Assembly: GCA_021927905.1 (NCBI GenBank)
Contig: BLLK01000020.1
Location: 682,001 to 746,000 of the forward strand
From: Chaetoceros tenuissimus
Lineage: Eukaryota; Bacillariophyta; Thalassiosirophyceae; Chaetocerotales; Chaetocerotaceae
Direction of reading: 5' to 3'
Length of the DNA: 64,000 nucleotides
The number at the start of each line of letters is the position of its first letter. Position 1 is the stretch's first letter. The translations under genes and the position numbers were made by a program. The notes beneath the pieces were generated by a model. The model was not told where the DNA came from, made no database searches, and saw only the letters and a program-made list of their open reading frames with translations. Of the stretch, positions 30,303-40,882 are shown piece by piece.

Positions 30303-31629
30303 ATAATATATAAGTTATGTTGATCATAGAAAGAGTTTTTACTTCAATGCTTCAATGAATAGAGATCGAGAATCACCGAGAGAATTAACTTTTACAAGGA
30401 TGGAGTTGGGACTCAATTGATTGGTCCTGCATGATTTGTAAATAACCTCTTAATGTAAAAAGCTATCAAACATGGTTTTTGACTTCATGTGCGTACGTAC
30501 TAGGTAGTACCATAGTAGCTAATAGAAATAATAAAAATTATTTATTTTCATTATTTGAAATACAACAGACAATACACCATATCATTTTATTCAAGTTCAA
30601 GTTGCGTTGCGCTCTCTAGTAGGCTGGATGATGAGAGAGAGAGAGAGAGAGCTATGGCTATCTATCCCCCCGATGAATTCGAAGTGGCGGCAAATTTAAG
30701 AAGAAAGGGGGTTAATGAGACATCACGTCTGTTGCGCACTATCATTTATTTCATCATAGAATCAAAATACAAGTGATGCACAGTGAAGACGATGAGATTG
30801 GAAATAAAATATATCATTATGTTATTCCAAGATGAAAGTAAGTATTATATATCATTTTTTTGGTTCGCGAGAAGAGAAAAGGGTAACCCTTGAGAAGAGG
30901 GAAGAAGAGGAACCAGTTGTGACAAAAGAGCCTAAAGGCCTATAGTATAATATGCACATCGTACATTTACGTTAATAGACCGCTACATACTTCTCCTCAA
31001 CAGTGCAGTCAAAATCCATTTGCAATGATTTTCCTGCTAATGTTGATGTATACCTTACTGGTTTGGTATTGTAATAATAATTTTGATGTTGGTAAAAAGG
31101 AAAGGAAGCGATAAAATAGAAAATACAGGGCGGAACTCAGCATTCCCTTTGAAGAAGAGATGTTCAATGTACGTAGTCCATCAAGAAAAATGATAGATAT
31201 TCCAGTCTTCCTTTGATGATGAAATATTCGATACGTCATTTTCTGCGAGTCTTACGTAAAACTATTTATCCGACCGAGTCCTGTGTGTTGTAACTGCTTT
31301 CGGACATAATGGGAATGGTAAAATCCCTTCTCCAGATGTTCCGTCATACGTATATAAATGTCGTGTGTCATGATTCCCGAAAATGACGCACGTACCCTCA
31401 AATAGCATTAGTGTTTGGTTTTGGGAATGTAGTTTTTGTCCTTTTTCTCCGTCTACGAGTACTTGCCGAAGTCTCTGTTCCTAAATATATCTCTTGTTCA
31501 TTTCTCATTGAACAATCTTCGATTCTTACATTCCTTTCAGGATGCCAAAAGTCAAGCCGCAAAGCTGCCTTCATCCACATGTTGAAGTATGCATGCAATT
31601 TTTATTCATTCATGTATTATTATTTTAAT
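30303..31629. other. 1.3-kb intergenic region
   Basis: It contains an ACGT run (30493-30500), a (GA)n microsatellite at about 30632-30651, purine-rich stretches around 30860-30915, and several AT-rich blocks. Open frames here lack domains and good starts. The left part should be the promoter of the helicase gene. Confidence 0.45.
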
Positions 31630-32829
31630 TTACATTAGATTTGGAGGTGTAACTCGTTGTATAATCCTTGTATCTGCATCCATGACTCTTGTTGGTGATT
31701 GCCAAAATCCATGATGTTGATTTGCATGCTTGCATCGTTTCTTGTTCATTGTTGAATCACTTTCTACCATTGACTTTAGAACACCATCATGTAAAAGATC
31801 AAACGCAGTACTTCTTGTCCCTGGATCCAAGTTCAGCATTCTTTGCAATATCGTGATACATTCTTTTGTTGCATGTGGCACTGCTTTTTCCAGGTTTATT
31901 TTCACTTTGTTATGAAAGCTTTCGACACTTTTTTCGACTTGAACTTGACCTGAAAACAAAGGAGAAATCTTTAACCTTTCTATGAGCATTGAGCCTTGAG
32001 GCCAAATAAGTGCATTTGGACAACCCAGAATAGAAGCAATTCTATGTATTTGATCAATTTCATTAGATCCTGGGAAGAGAGGCCGAAGTTCGATCATTTC
32101 AGCCATTACACATCCAAGGGCAAAAATGTCAACTCCAGACCCATAGTTAGGATCTCGAAGTAATATCTCAGGAGCCCGATACCATCTTGTAGATATATAG
32201 GATGTTATCTCTGTTGAATGTGTAAGCTTTTCACGCCTAGCTAGGCCAAAATCGGCTATTTTGCATACTCCATCCTTCATGAGAATATTTTCAGGCTTGA
32301 TGTCGCGATGGAAAAATCCATGAGAATGTATGTGGTGAAGACCTTGTAGAACTTGTAACATATAAAGTGCCACTCGCGAATTGCTTAGAATGTAGTTTGG
32401 AATACCTCTTGATCGATCAGAGATTTGTTTGTTCATGAGATCGAAAAGGCTGCCATCAGGCATGAACTCAAAAACGAAGAAGAGTTGTGATGATTCTTCC
32501 CTGATCAATTCCTTAATGCTCACCACATTTTCATGCAGCGATATAGATCTCAGTGCTTCGATTTCCCTCAGGTTTATACATTGTTTCCATGAATGTACTT
32601 TGCGTTTTAATCTCTTTACTGCTACCTATAAGATAGTGACATTTCATGACGATTTGAAAGAAACGAGCCAACTCGTTAGTATTCACAGAAGCTGCTGAAG
32701 ATTATGGATTATGGATCCATACATGGAAAGTTATTCACTTACCGTTTCACCATTTTCTTTATTGTACGCTTTGTAAACAGACCCATAGGTGCCGTTTCCA
32801 ATCTCTGATATTAAGGAGTATCTATTCAT
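31630..32829 (-). CDS. MAK/RCK-type CMGC serine/threonine kinase, two exons
   Basis: Exon 1 runs 32829-32743 (29 residues) and exon 2 runs 32625-31630. The 117-bp intron is phase 0 (gtaagt donor, tatcttatag acceptor). The product is 360 residues. The Gly loop IGNGTYGSVYKAY is in exon 1, and exon 2 starts with VAVKRLKRKVHSW (catalytic Lys). Then come NLREIEALRSI (C-helix Glu), the catalytic loop FHRDIKPENIL, DFGLAR, the activation segment TEITSYISTRWYRAPEILL, and a CMGC-type GSGVDIFALGCVMAEM. The T-x-Y next to STRWYRAPE is the hallmark of the MAK/ICK/MOK (RCK) family, whose members act mainly in ciliary length control and are activated by a CDK-related kinase. The protein is short and almost only kinase domain. 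A ciliary role in this organism is not shown. Confidence 0.9.
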
Positions 32830-33263
32830 GTTTTCGCGTTGAAAAATTATGAGACATATTCTATCACTTGGGGGCTGGGACGCTGGGACCTGGGAAGAAA
32901 CTGAGAACATAATATTAGTTCCAGGAGAAAACGGGAAGCGAAAGCAGGAATCATCATCTTTCTTCAGAAACCGGAATATGGTATATCCTTAGAAAACTTC
33001 AAGGAAGAGGTGAAGTGAAGTGAATAATGAATAATGAAGACACAGTTTCCCCGTAACTCCGATAATAGGCCAAAATTCTACCTGGATAGGAGGATAGCCA
33101 GGAAAGTCAGTCCCAATTAACCATTCTTTAGGTACGTACTAATAGTTGGTATGCTATTGTTTGACACCCTCATTTTTGGTGGTGATGGATATGCTTGGAC
33201 TTTCAGAACGACACTAAATTTTGAATTTGTCTTCATACAAATTATAACAGTGAATTCTCGAAC
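32830..33263. promoter_or_regulatory. Divergent promoter region, kinase / small protein
   Basis: This 434-bp spacer separates divergent genes. It contains a short direct repeat (ctgggacgctgggacctggg at about 32874-32893). No other signal is recognised. Confidence 0.35.
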
Positions 33264-33909
33264 ATGTTTGATGCTTTGATCAACCTTTTATGTGGTCCAA
33301 CTGATTATAAACAGCAAATATTTGAGGAAGATTCCTTGCTAGATCAATTCAAGAAGACTAGCCTTTTGGAAGATAGTGAAAGTGCCGAGGATAGTGTTCA
33401 AAATGAAGAAAGGGTTGATTCGATATTCAATGAGTCAATGGATCAATATTTGCCTCCTCCTGCAGACCTAGTTCCAAGCCTAAGTTTCGTAAGTGTCCCA
33501 TGTTGCAAACAAAAGTGCACATACTTCAAACGCTGACTGTATTTGTTCATAGGACAGTAGCTGTTCTTGCATTGAAGTTGTATTTCCAAAACTTGATGTT
33601 GAAAAACATCATCCTGATACAACAAATCTATTGAAGAAAGAAAACAAGAAAAATCCATTTGGGTTTAGAAAGAAGACTTCTAAGCTCGATAAAAAGGATA
33701 AGAAGAAAGGTTTCTTCCCTAGGCCCTCAAAAAGTGTGCAAAAAAGTAATATTGGTGAGTTGCGAGGAGATGGAGATGTGTGGGTTGAGATTCGCTGTAT
33801 TTCAAGAACCACAAACAGAGTCCGTAGTTACTTCGTAAGTACCTGGACAGGCGAAAGAATAAAAGATGAGCCTCCGACAAATGCTTCCAAAGTGATATAC
33901 TTGCCTTGA
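33264..33909 (+). CDS. Small protein with WW-like TGER..DEPP motif, two exons
   Basis: Exon 1 runs 33264-33488 and exon 2 runs 33553-33909. The 64-bp intron is phase 0 (gtaagt donor, ttgttcatag acceptor). The product is 193 residues. The N-terminal half is acidic and Ser-rich with LLCGPTDYKQQ near the start. The middle is strongly basic (KKENKKNPFGFRKKTSK, KKDKKKGFF). The C-terminus reads WVEIRCISRTTNRVRSYFVS then TWTGERIKDEPPTNASKVIY, which resembles a degenerate WW domain (aromatic pair, TGE, DEPP) often seen in stramenopile proteins. The usual second Trp of a WW domain is missing, so the domain call is tentative. No function can be assigned. Confidence 0.7.
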
Positions 33910-34125
33910 GATGAAATGTATTTTCTGTTCCTCACTTTGAGTATGATCAGAGTTGAGTTTCTATGTTTGCAGCCATGAGAAAAGTCTAAAGATATAAAAT
34001 ATAATAATATATATGAACCTATTATTCTCACAATCCACGACGAGGTTTTAGAGAACTATGATTTTTCTACAAGAAAGTATTGTTATTTAAATTTTGGATT
34101 ACAAGATATATTTCATATTGTTCTT

Positions 34126-35919
34126 TTAAGACAGTGTAATGAAAGCATCCAGTATACTAACTACTGCTAGGAATGCTAGACTTTCTCGTTTTAGCTCTGC
34201 ATTTTGTCTACCTGTTCCTTGCAATACCCAAAGCTCCTCTTTTGATCCAGTACAAAGTTCTTGTGAAACTCTGTCAAGATGTGGAAACATTTCTTTCTGT
34301 TCCGCCCTAAATTCTGAATACGATATTTTAGGATCAAGTTCTACATAACGCTTCTTTGCAGATGTGAGAAAGTTACCAGAGCTCTTGCCAGTTTCTTCGC
34401 TTTGATCGTCTTGGTTTTCTTCCACAAGAACACTCTGTAACTTTCCATCTTGATGAGTCTTTTCAGCCCAGGCATAGCAACACCTCAATCTATGCGGAAC
34501 CTCGACATCAATATCAAAGTGTCTTTTGATTGCTTTATTGACCATCTTCATGAATGTCTTTTTTGCCTTTTTCTCGGATCTTTGTTCTTTCCATTTCTTA
34601 TATCTTCCCTTTTGAACCTTTTGCTCCTCACCTAACTGATTGTTCTCCTGCCCTGGAAGTTCCATGGATCTCATTGGCCAGACGTCAGTACAATCTTCAG
34701 CAAAAGCTCTAAGTGCTTCTTCCACAGGATGAATACTCAGCATGACTACTCTATCCATTTCCACTTGATCTAAAAGACCATCTTTATCTTGATCAATTAG
34801 AGACCAAAGAGCTTCCACACGCTGTACACAGCCGCCACTACCGAATGCTTCAATAACTTTATGTAAAGCAGCGACATCAATAGTGTTTGTGGATTCCAAA
34901 ATTTCACCAGTAGTTGCTGCACGATCCATGTCAGCGTCACTTACTTGTGTCAATTCTTCAAATTTATCTTGAAGATGTAGTAAACAGGATTGAACTAGCA
35001 GGATACGATAATACTCGGAGCAGTGTTGCAATGTTTCCTGAGCTGGGGAATACAGCTCTTTTTCTAACGAAGCTGGTATTTGGTTTTTGACAGATTTGGA
35101 CTTTGGTTCTTTCTCTCCCTTTTTGACGGTTGGTTGAATTTCATTTGGTGGATAATATTCCATGACATCCCGAATGAAGGCAAGTGGAGAAATCTTGGAT
35201 GAATCCAATGTCGCTGCCTTGATTTCATCACTACTTGGAGGTGCAGCGACATGCTGACTACGAATTTGTTCAATATGTTCAAGTAAATTATTCATTTGCG
35301 TCTCAAATTCTTGCTTGTCAATCATAATTTTCGTATTCTCGTCGTCAGCATTGATCTGAGACAATCTCTCCTCTTCATACTCCTTCATTAATACACCAAA
35401 ATCTTGAAGTGCAGGATGAGAAGCTAGACTAATTTCAGATTGAATGTCAGTATCTGATAGACCACGAAATGTTTGCCCGTCAACAAAACTCGTAATGGCC
35501 TTGATACCATCAATCAAATATAAATCTAATTTTTCTTCTGGAGTAGCTGCATCGTCCAAAGTCTTTTGCCCCTGATCCCATTTAAGTTCCAACCGTAATT
35601 CACCGAGTTTATCTCTTTTAGCATTCGTTTGTGCCCATACCCCTCCACCTTCTGTATTGGAATCCACGCCTATAATTGGTCCAGTGGGCTTTTCCGTCTT
35701 TACATTTTTATTCGTAGAACTTGTATTCGCCATGGGATTGTATCCTAATAAATTATCAGACATGCATCTCTTTTGGAAAAATACGTAGCTTTGGTTACTG
35801 TTGGCCGTGGTAAGATGTGAGCATGGCGAAGTAGCTGAACATTTCAAAGAAGATCGAACAATTGATTGGCTAATTTGATAAGTCGAAGTGTTCCGTGTTT
35901 TCAGGAGAAGTCTATTCAT
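34126..35919 (-). CDS. EF-hand protein with mitochondrial-type presequence
   Basis: I prefer the ATG at 35919 over the frame start at 35991, giving 597 residues. The N-terminus is rich in Arg, Ser and Thr with few acids (MNRLLLKTRNTSTYQISQS), typical of a mitochondrial presequence. The central region is helical and charged. One canonical EF-hand loop is seen, DQDKDGLLDQVE, in the stretch VEALWSLIDQDKDGLL (about residue 375-390 of this product). Its oxygen ligands are at positions 1, 3, 5, 9 and 12. A basic segment (KKWKEQRSEKKAKK) follows, then KRHFDIDVEVPHRLRCCYAW. I do not recognise the family. Calcium binding at the single loop is likely; everything else is open. Confidence 0.78.
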   Translation of the reverse strand: MNRLLLKTRNTSTYQISQSIVRSSLKCSATSPCSHLTTANSNQSYVFFQKRCMSDNLLGYNPMANTSSTNKNVKTEKPTGPIIGVDSNTEGGGVWAQTNAKRDKLGELRLELKWDQGQKTLDDAATPEEKLDLYLIDGIKAITSFVDGQTFRGLSDTDIQSEISLASHPALQDFGVLMKEYEEERLSQINADDENTKIMIDKQEFETQMNNLLEHIEQIRSQHVAAPPSSDEIKAATLDSSKISPLAFIRDVMEYYPPNEIQPTVKKGEKEPKSKSVKNQIPASLEKELYSPAQETLQHCSEYYRILLVQSCLLHLQDKFEELTQVSDADMDRAATTGEILESTNTIDVAALHKVIEAFGSGGCVQRVEALWSLIDQDKDGLLDQVEMDRVVMLSIHPVEEALRAFAEDCTDVWPMRSMELPGQENNQLGEEQKVQKGRYKKWKEQRSEKKAKKTFMKMVNKAIKRHFDIDVEVPHRLRCCYAWAEKTHQDGKLQSVLVEENQDDQSEETGKSSGNFLTSAKKRYVELDPKISYSEFRAEQKEMFPHLDRVSQELCTGSKEELWVLQGTGRQNAELKRESLAFLAVVSILDAFITLS

Positions 35920-37075
35920 TTTTATTGACAGTGCCTTCAGAGAACAAACTATACTAAATATATGCTGGATAGTGCTGCTATTTTTATTCAAGCTCCGCTC
36001 CCTTCTTTCATTAATGCAATATGAATATTGTTATAACACGTTACCACACTGTAAGGTACTGTCCCATTCAAAGCTGTTTCTTTCTTACAATAGACAATGT
36101 CAGCCACTCATTTTATGGGACATTTAGGGGTGTCATAAGTTGTATCATGTAGGATAGCCGACCATGAATTGTCGGGCTCTGTCGTGCGTGTACCAATGTC
36201 GTAACCTACCTTAAAGTGACATGTTGCACACCTTGTTTACACCCTAACTGAAGCAGCTGCGCAGCTGTGGCCTTCCCCAAAAAGAAGTAAAGAACATCAA
36301 ACTCTCCTCATTATCATTATATTACACCTTTCATACCATAGCACTTCTCTTCCCATACAAAACATCTAGCAAAAATGAAAGGTTTCGCAATGTCATTGAT
36401 GTGCACTATACATTGCAAATCGTGTAGCAAGTTTTATGAATATCATCGTGAAGCTAGACGAAAGCAAGATAAAAGAGATACACTTACTTATTCTATTGTG
36501 CGGTTTTCACCAATGGAAACTTTCCAGGACGATGGAGAAGATGATGGATTGCGAAGGTGAGAGATAATGTTAGTGTGGTTGACAGTGACTTGGAATCTTG
36601 CGACTGCTGAGAAGATGCTAAGTTCTACATGCTGCATATATAAACACTTTTTTATCTGAGGATTTCATGTTCATTGCGACTTTTGATAAGAATCAAGAAT
36701 TACAGTTACAAACATTTTAAATTTTTATAAAAATACGTGAATGTAAGCACACCTACCCGATGTGGATACAAAAGATCCTTGTACGTACGTACTTACATAT
36801 GAAAGCACTCATCAACCATCAAAACATCTATCATCACAAGATCAACTAACTTCAATTGAAACAATTGAAGCTTTCGTTTGGTGAATCAATATACTTAGAA
36901 CTGATTCAGGTGAAGTCATCTGTCTATTCAACCGAGTTCAAGACAACCTGAGAGCCCCATTGTTAGAGTGATGAAAGCTCAGAACCCAGCATCAACATTG
37001 AAGCTATCAACATATCCATCCAAGATTTCTTATTTCTTCCTTTTCTTTCTTCAGACATTCATCATTCCAAACAAA
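35920..37075. other. Divergent intergenic region
   Basis: It separates the EF-hand and alpha/beta-hydrolase genes and must hold both promoters. A 12-bp ACGT run lies at 36781-36792. One small open frame (36375-36560) is annotated separately as doubtful. Confidence 0.4.
36375..36560 (+). CDS. Possible small Cys-containing protein (61 aa)
   Basis: The frame begins with ATG in an A-rich context (gcaaaaATGAAAG) and encodes 61 residues with CTIHCKSCSKFYEYH near the start and an acidic end. No family is recognised. It may be a small gene, a first exon or chance. Confidence 0.25.
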   Translation: MKGFAMSLMCTIHCKSCSKFYEYHREARRKQDKRDTLTYSIVRFSPMETFQDDGEDDGLRR

Positions 37076-38314
37076 ATGAAATTTGCTGCAGCTTTCGTCT
37101 CCAGACAACAGACCTTTGCAAGAAGGGCCTTTTTTACTAACCTTGCATCCAAAAGTAGTTACTCCTCTTCTCTGAAATCTTCTTTCTCGAAACTTGGCCC
37201 TAACTCCTTTCACAAGGACAGCATGGTTTCTCATTTCTCCCATACTCGTACTTTTACAAACACGAGATTATTTTCAAGTTCCTCTACTGTAAACCAACAA
37301 GAAATCACTGAAGCGGATGAGAAGCTCATAGCAAATACACCACTTTTCAAAGATGCATCTCATCTTCTCAACGGACTTGACACTTACATAGTCAAAGCTG
37401 AAGATGGACACCCTATATCCCTCTATGGAATTGAATCTACTGACATTACACCATCATCTTCTACCAAACGTCAGCCAATTCTCATGTTGCATGGAAGAAC
37501 ATGGTCATCTGTACCTGTTTATCATTTATTAGGTGGAAACAATAAAGAAGATTCGGTGACACATCATTCACGATCACTCATGGAATCTTTACTTGACGCA
37601 GGGCTTCAACCGTACTCTATGGACTTTCGTGGATTTGGAGGGACACCTAAAGATGATACGGGATATGTCATCCCCAACCGATGTGTCATGGATGTGGAAT
37701 CTGTATTAGATTACATAGCGCAGAAACATGATATTCCCAAAGGACGAACAGCACTCATGGGATGGAGTCAAGGTGCTCTCGTAGCTCAATTGTTTGCGCA
37801 AAAGTGTCCTGCGCACATTTCGAAATTGATTTTGTATGGAAGTATCTATGATCCGTTGGTGAGTTATCCACGGCCGCCACTCTTTACAGAAGAGGATGGA
37901 GAACAGAAACAGAAAGCTATTGAGAATACGTTTAATGGTGCCATTGAAGATTTTACCGTAGAAGGAAGTATTCCACCTGCAGCAGCTATTGAATTTGCAG
38001 AAGCGGCGCTTTCTTCTGATCCAATCAAGGCTCATTGGCATTATTTGAATCAGTTTAATAATTGTGATCCAGCGAGGATTCATGTTCCAACTCTTGTAGT
38101 TGCAGGTGATCAAGATCCATATGCTCCTTTGCGAGTGCAATCGGAACTATTTACAAATTTGGGACGGGGGTCTGATCGTACTTGGTCCATCATTGCTGAT
38201 GCTGATCATGCTGTTCATATGTTGGATGGAGGAAAAGAGCGATTCTTGAACATTGTCAAGAGTTTCGTGGAAAATAGTAAGAAGGGAGAACTGACTCCTC
38301 CACCTTGTAAATAA
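37076..38314 (+). CDS. Alpha/beta hydrolase with organellar presequence
   Basis: The ATG at 37076 starts a 412-residue product; the frame is open upstream to 36968 but lacks a better start. The first 75 residues are Ser/Arg/Phe-rich with almost no acids, consistent with mitochondrial import. The alpha/beta-hydrolase fold then shows PILMLHGRTW (oxyanion region), YSMDFRGFGGTPKDD, the nucleophile elbow LMGWSQGALV (Ser), the acid in VVAGDQDPYA, and the histidine in DADHAVHML. The catalytic triad Ser-Asp-His is therefore complete. It resembles generic serine hydrolases; a lipid, ester or other substrate cannot be chosen from sequence. Its 3' end is convergent with the helicase gene (135 bp). Confidence 0.87.
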   Translation: MKFAAAFVSRQQTFARRAFFTNLASKSSYSSSLKSSFSKLGPNSFHKDSMVSHFSHTRTFTNTRLFSSSSTVNQQEITEADEKLIANTPLFKDASHLLNGLDTYIVKAEDGHPISLYGIESTDITPSSSTKRQPILMLHGRTWSSVPVYHLLGGNNKEDSVTHHSRSLMESLLDAGLQPYSMDFRGFGGTPKDDTGYVIPNRCVMDVESVLDYIAQKHDIPKGRTALMGWSQGALVAQLFAQKCPAHISKLILYGSIYDPLVSYPRPPLFTEEDGEQKQKAIENTFNGAIEDFTVEGSIPPAAAIEFAEAALSSDPIKAHWHYLNQFNNCDPARIHVPTLVVAGDQDPYAPLRVQSELFTNLGRGSDRTWSIIADADHAVHMLDGGKERFLNIVKSFVENSKKGELTPPPCK

Positions 38315-38449
38315 ATCTCTAAAGTATATAAAGAAGCAGCTATGATACGTTTGTACCTTTTAGGAACTAGTGACTAAGATAGACTACGCATTTTTAGCAC
38401 CTGAATGAATGCTAACAGAATAATTCTAGAATGTTTTAAAGTAGACAAT

Positions 38450-40558
38450 TTATCTCTTGTTCTTTGCAGCCGCCTCTCTTGCAGCTGTTTCTCTCTTTCT
38501 ATCCTTTTTACTCTTACGTCTTCCCTTGATACCTCCAAACATTTTGTCATGGGCAAGTCCCGCACTTGAATGTTTGACTCCCTCTACATTTACGGTAGAT
38601 GCAGCCTTTGTGATTTCCCATTTTTCTTCATTTGGTTCAAACCCAGGTAAAATCTCCCTCTCAACTTGCTTTCCTCCAAGGTGTCTCTTCTCAATCAAGT
38701 CATATTGTGCTTCGTTATTTGCAGTAATGAATGTAACTGCTTCTCCACTCTGACCAGCTCTTCCAGTACGTCCAATTCGATGCACGAAATCTGCAGTTGA
38801 ACGAGGTAAGTCATAGTTTACTACACAAGGAAGACCCTGAACGTCAAGTCCGCGCGATGCTAGATCCGTGGCAAGCAAAACCTTGATTTTACCTTTTTTG
38901 AAATCTTCTAATCTTCTCATACGAGCATCTTGATCCAATTTACCATGTAATTCTGATGCCTTGATATTGTACCGGCGCAACTTTTTAGCTACATGCTCTG
39001 ATGCATATCTTGTTCCGACAAAGACTAACATACGATCGGAATAAGTTTCTCCTCCCTTTTCAATGAGTCTACGAAGTGCTTGAGTTCTATCTGCCTCGTT
39101 GAGTCGGATAGCTCTTAAGTCAATTGTTGACGCTGGTCCCTCCAAAATAGCTTGTGGCTGTGTAGTTTGGTTCTTTCTCTTTAATTGACGGTTTGATAGA
39201 GTACTTGTTGATTCGGTTTGCCCTTCTGCAGCACAAGACAATCTCAAAGGTGGAGGTGAATCTTTTCCACTTAATCTTTGTAGTACTTTCTCCACGCGTG
39301 GTTGAATTTGCTCTGGAAATGTAGCAGAAAACAACAAAGTTTTCAATGCATCAGTATTAGTCTGAGAGTTAGCCTTTGGAAGCAATTGCAATACTTCATC
39401 CATTTCCGCTTTGAACCCTTGAGACAGAAGACGATCTGCCTCATCAATGACCAAATATCTTACATTGGAAAGCATATCCTTGATAGCTGATCTTCCTCCG
39501 TCATCCTTATCTTCAATACTTTTGTTGATATCCAAATCTTCAAGCTGTGTTAAAGATAGCGACACATCATTCTTTCCAATTGAAGCCATATCCAACGCTT
39601 GAAGTAACTTCTTCTCTAGCTCCCTATCAACAGAATCTTCCTTTGTAGATCTTGTCAAGACATCAGCAAGACGACCAGGAGTCGCAACAAGAATATCAAC
39701 GTTACGATTGTTTAATTTTCTCTCAGCAAGCATTTCTATTTGAGGTTCCATAGGTACTCCTCCCGTTACAACGCAAACATCAATATTATCCTTTTCTTTA
39801 CCAGATGAGGGCATTGCTTCAACAAGCTCTTCAATGACTCCTGAAATTTGCAATGCAAGTTCTCTTGTAGGTGCTAGTATCAAAGTAGTAACGAATCCCT
39901 TATTGGAAGAAACATCATCCGAATTGGTACGTCTTCTTCCACGACCAAGGTTTCTTTGAAAACCATTACCCTCTTCACTAAATCTACTTTTTGAGCTCAT
40001 ATTTCTCTCAATTCTTCTGTTTTCAAGTGTCAGTTGAATCATGGGCAAGGAGAATGCACCAGTCTTTCCAGATCCAGTAGGTGCCTCTGCCCACAATGAT
40101 TTGCAAGCATTCTCCCCTGCGTCAATTCTGAATTTATCAAGAATTTGTGGAATAGACAAACGTTGGATAGGTGTCGGTTCGTCCCATTGCTGTGCTTCTA
40201 CTGCTTCAACTAATTGAGGAATAAGTCCCAAATCTTGAAAACTTGCATCATCATTTGGTACAACTACATTTGCTTCTAGTTCTGACTCTTGTACATCTTC
40301 AATCTCATGTACTGATTCTGCCACATCTTGAGTAGACTCTGCTTCATATTCGTATAGGCGATCAATTAATTCTGCCTTCTTTCCACCTACTTTTAATCCC
40401 CTCGATTTCAACTCTTCCTTTAATTCAGGAACAGTCAGCGAGTCAAAGGCTGATGCAAAGAGAGTAGTGCCTGTGATGTGTCGTTGAACGTTTATGTTGT
40501 GAGGGACAGTGAATGCCCTTGCCGCGGTGAGCGTACTGAAAAGGATTGCAAACTTCAT
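38450..40558 (-). CDS. SAP-domain DEAD-box RNA helicase, probably plastid-targeted
   Basis: The Met at 40558 (four codons inside the frame start at 40570) gives a 702-residue product. Its N-terminus is a short signal peptide, MKFAILFSTLTAARA, followed immediately by FTVP. An Ala-Phe junction of this kind is the ASAFAP-type signal for import into complex plastids. After a transit-like stretch comes a SAP motif (about 40-75: FDSLTVPELKEELKSRGLKV). The helicase core has the Q motif DEPTPIQRLS, APTGSGKT, PTRELALQ, TPGRLAD, VIDEADRLLSQG, SAT, ATDLASRG and HRIGRTGR. The inter-motif loops are long (Ser/Arg-rich near 170-200). A role in plastid RNA metabolism or ribosome assembly is inferred. It is divergent to the Cys-repeat gene. 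Confidence 0.9.
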   Translation of the reverse strand: MKFAILFSTLTAARAFTVPHNINVQRHITGTTLFASAFDSLTVPELKEELKSRGLKVGGKKAELIDRLYEYEAESTQDVAESVHEIEDVQESELEANVVVPNDDASFQDLGLIPQLVEAVEAQQWDEPTPIQRLSIPQILDKFRIDAGENACKSLWAEAPTGSGKTGAFSLPMIQLTLENRRIERNMSSKSRFSEEGNGFQRNLGRGRRRTNSDDVSSNKGFVTTLILAPTRELALQISGVIEELVEAMPSSGKEKDNIDVCVVTGGVPMEPQIEMLAERKLNNRNVDILVATPGRLADVLTRSTKEDSVDRELEKKLLQALDMASIGKNDVSLSLTQLEDLDINKSIEDKDDGGRSAIKDMLSNVRYLVIDEADRLLSQGFKAEMDEVLQLLPKANSQTNTDALKTLLFSATFPEQIQPRVEKVLQRLSGKDSPPPLRLSCAAEGQTESTSTLSNRQLKRKNQTTQPQAILEGPASTIDLRAIRLNEADRTQALRRLIEKGGETYSDRMLVFVGTRYASEHVAKKLRRYNIKASELHGKLDQDARMRRLEDFKKGKIKVLLATDLASRGLDVQGLPCVVNYDLPRSTADFVHRIGRTGRAGQSGEAVTFITANNEAQYDLIEKRHLGGKQVEREILPGFEPNEEKWEITKAASTVNVEGVKHSSAGLAHDKMFGGIKGRRKSKKDRKRETAAREAAAKNKR

Positions 40559-40882
40559 CTTGAACAACAAAGATACAATTTAAGAGTATAGTTAATACTT
40601 TACTATTCACTCTGTGTGTGATGTGTTTTCTATCGAATTTCTATCGAAAAAATTCATTTTCGTGGAAATGAATGGTGAAAGGGTGCAAGGCCAGACGGTT
40701 CTGGCCTAAGTATTTCATCGTCATCCGTCATTGTGTGATAGGATATCTTTCATCTTTCATCACCGAGTCTCAAGTTTCAATTAGTTACTAGGTAAACATG
40801 CCCAAACTCCTGCTTTAACTACAGATACACGTAAAAACCTACTAATTACACAGAAAGGATCAACTTCTAAGAGCAGTACCAA
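40559..40882. promoter_or_regulatory. Divergent promoter region with hairpin
   Basis: This 324-bp spacer lies between two divergent genes and contains the hairpin listed next. Nothing else is recognised. Confidence 0.4.
40689..40706. repeat. Perfect 7-bp stem, 4-base loop hairpin
   Basis: GGCCAGA and TCTGGCC flank CGGT. This GC-rich palindrome stands out in AT-rich DNA. It lies 131-148 bp upstream of the helicase ATG and could be a transcription-factor site. Confidence 0.6.

Noticed and set aside
30632-30651. (GA)n run as a possible functional element
   Set aside because: It is a short simple repeat with no supporting context; it is recorded in the intergenic entry only.
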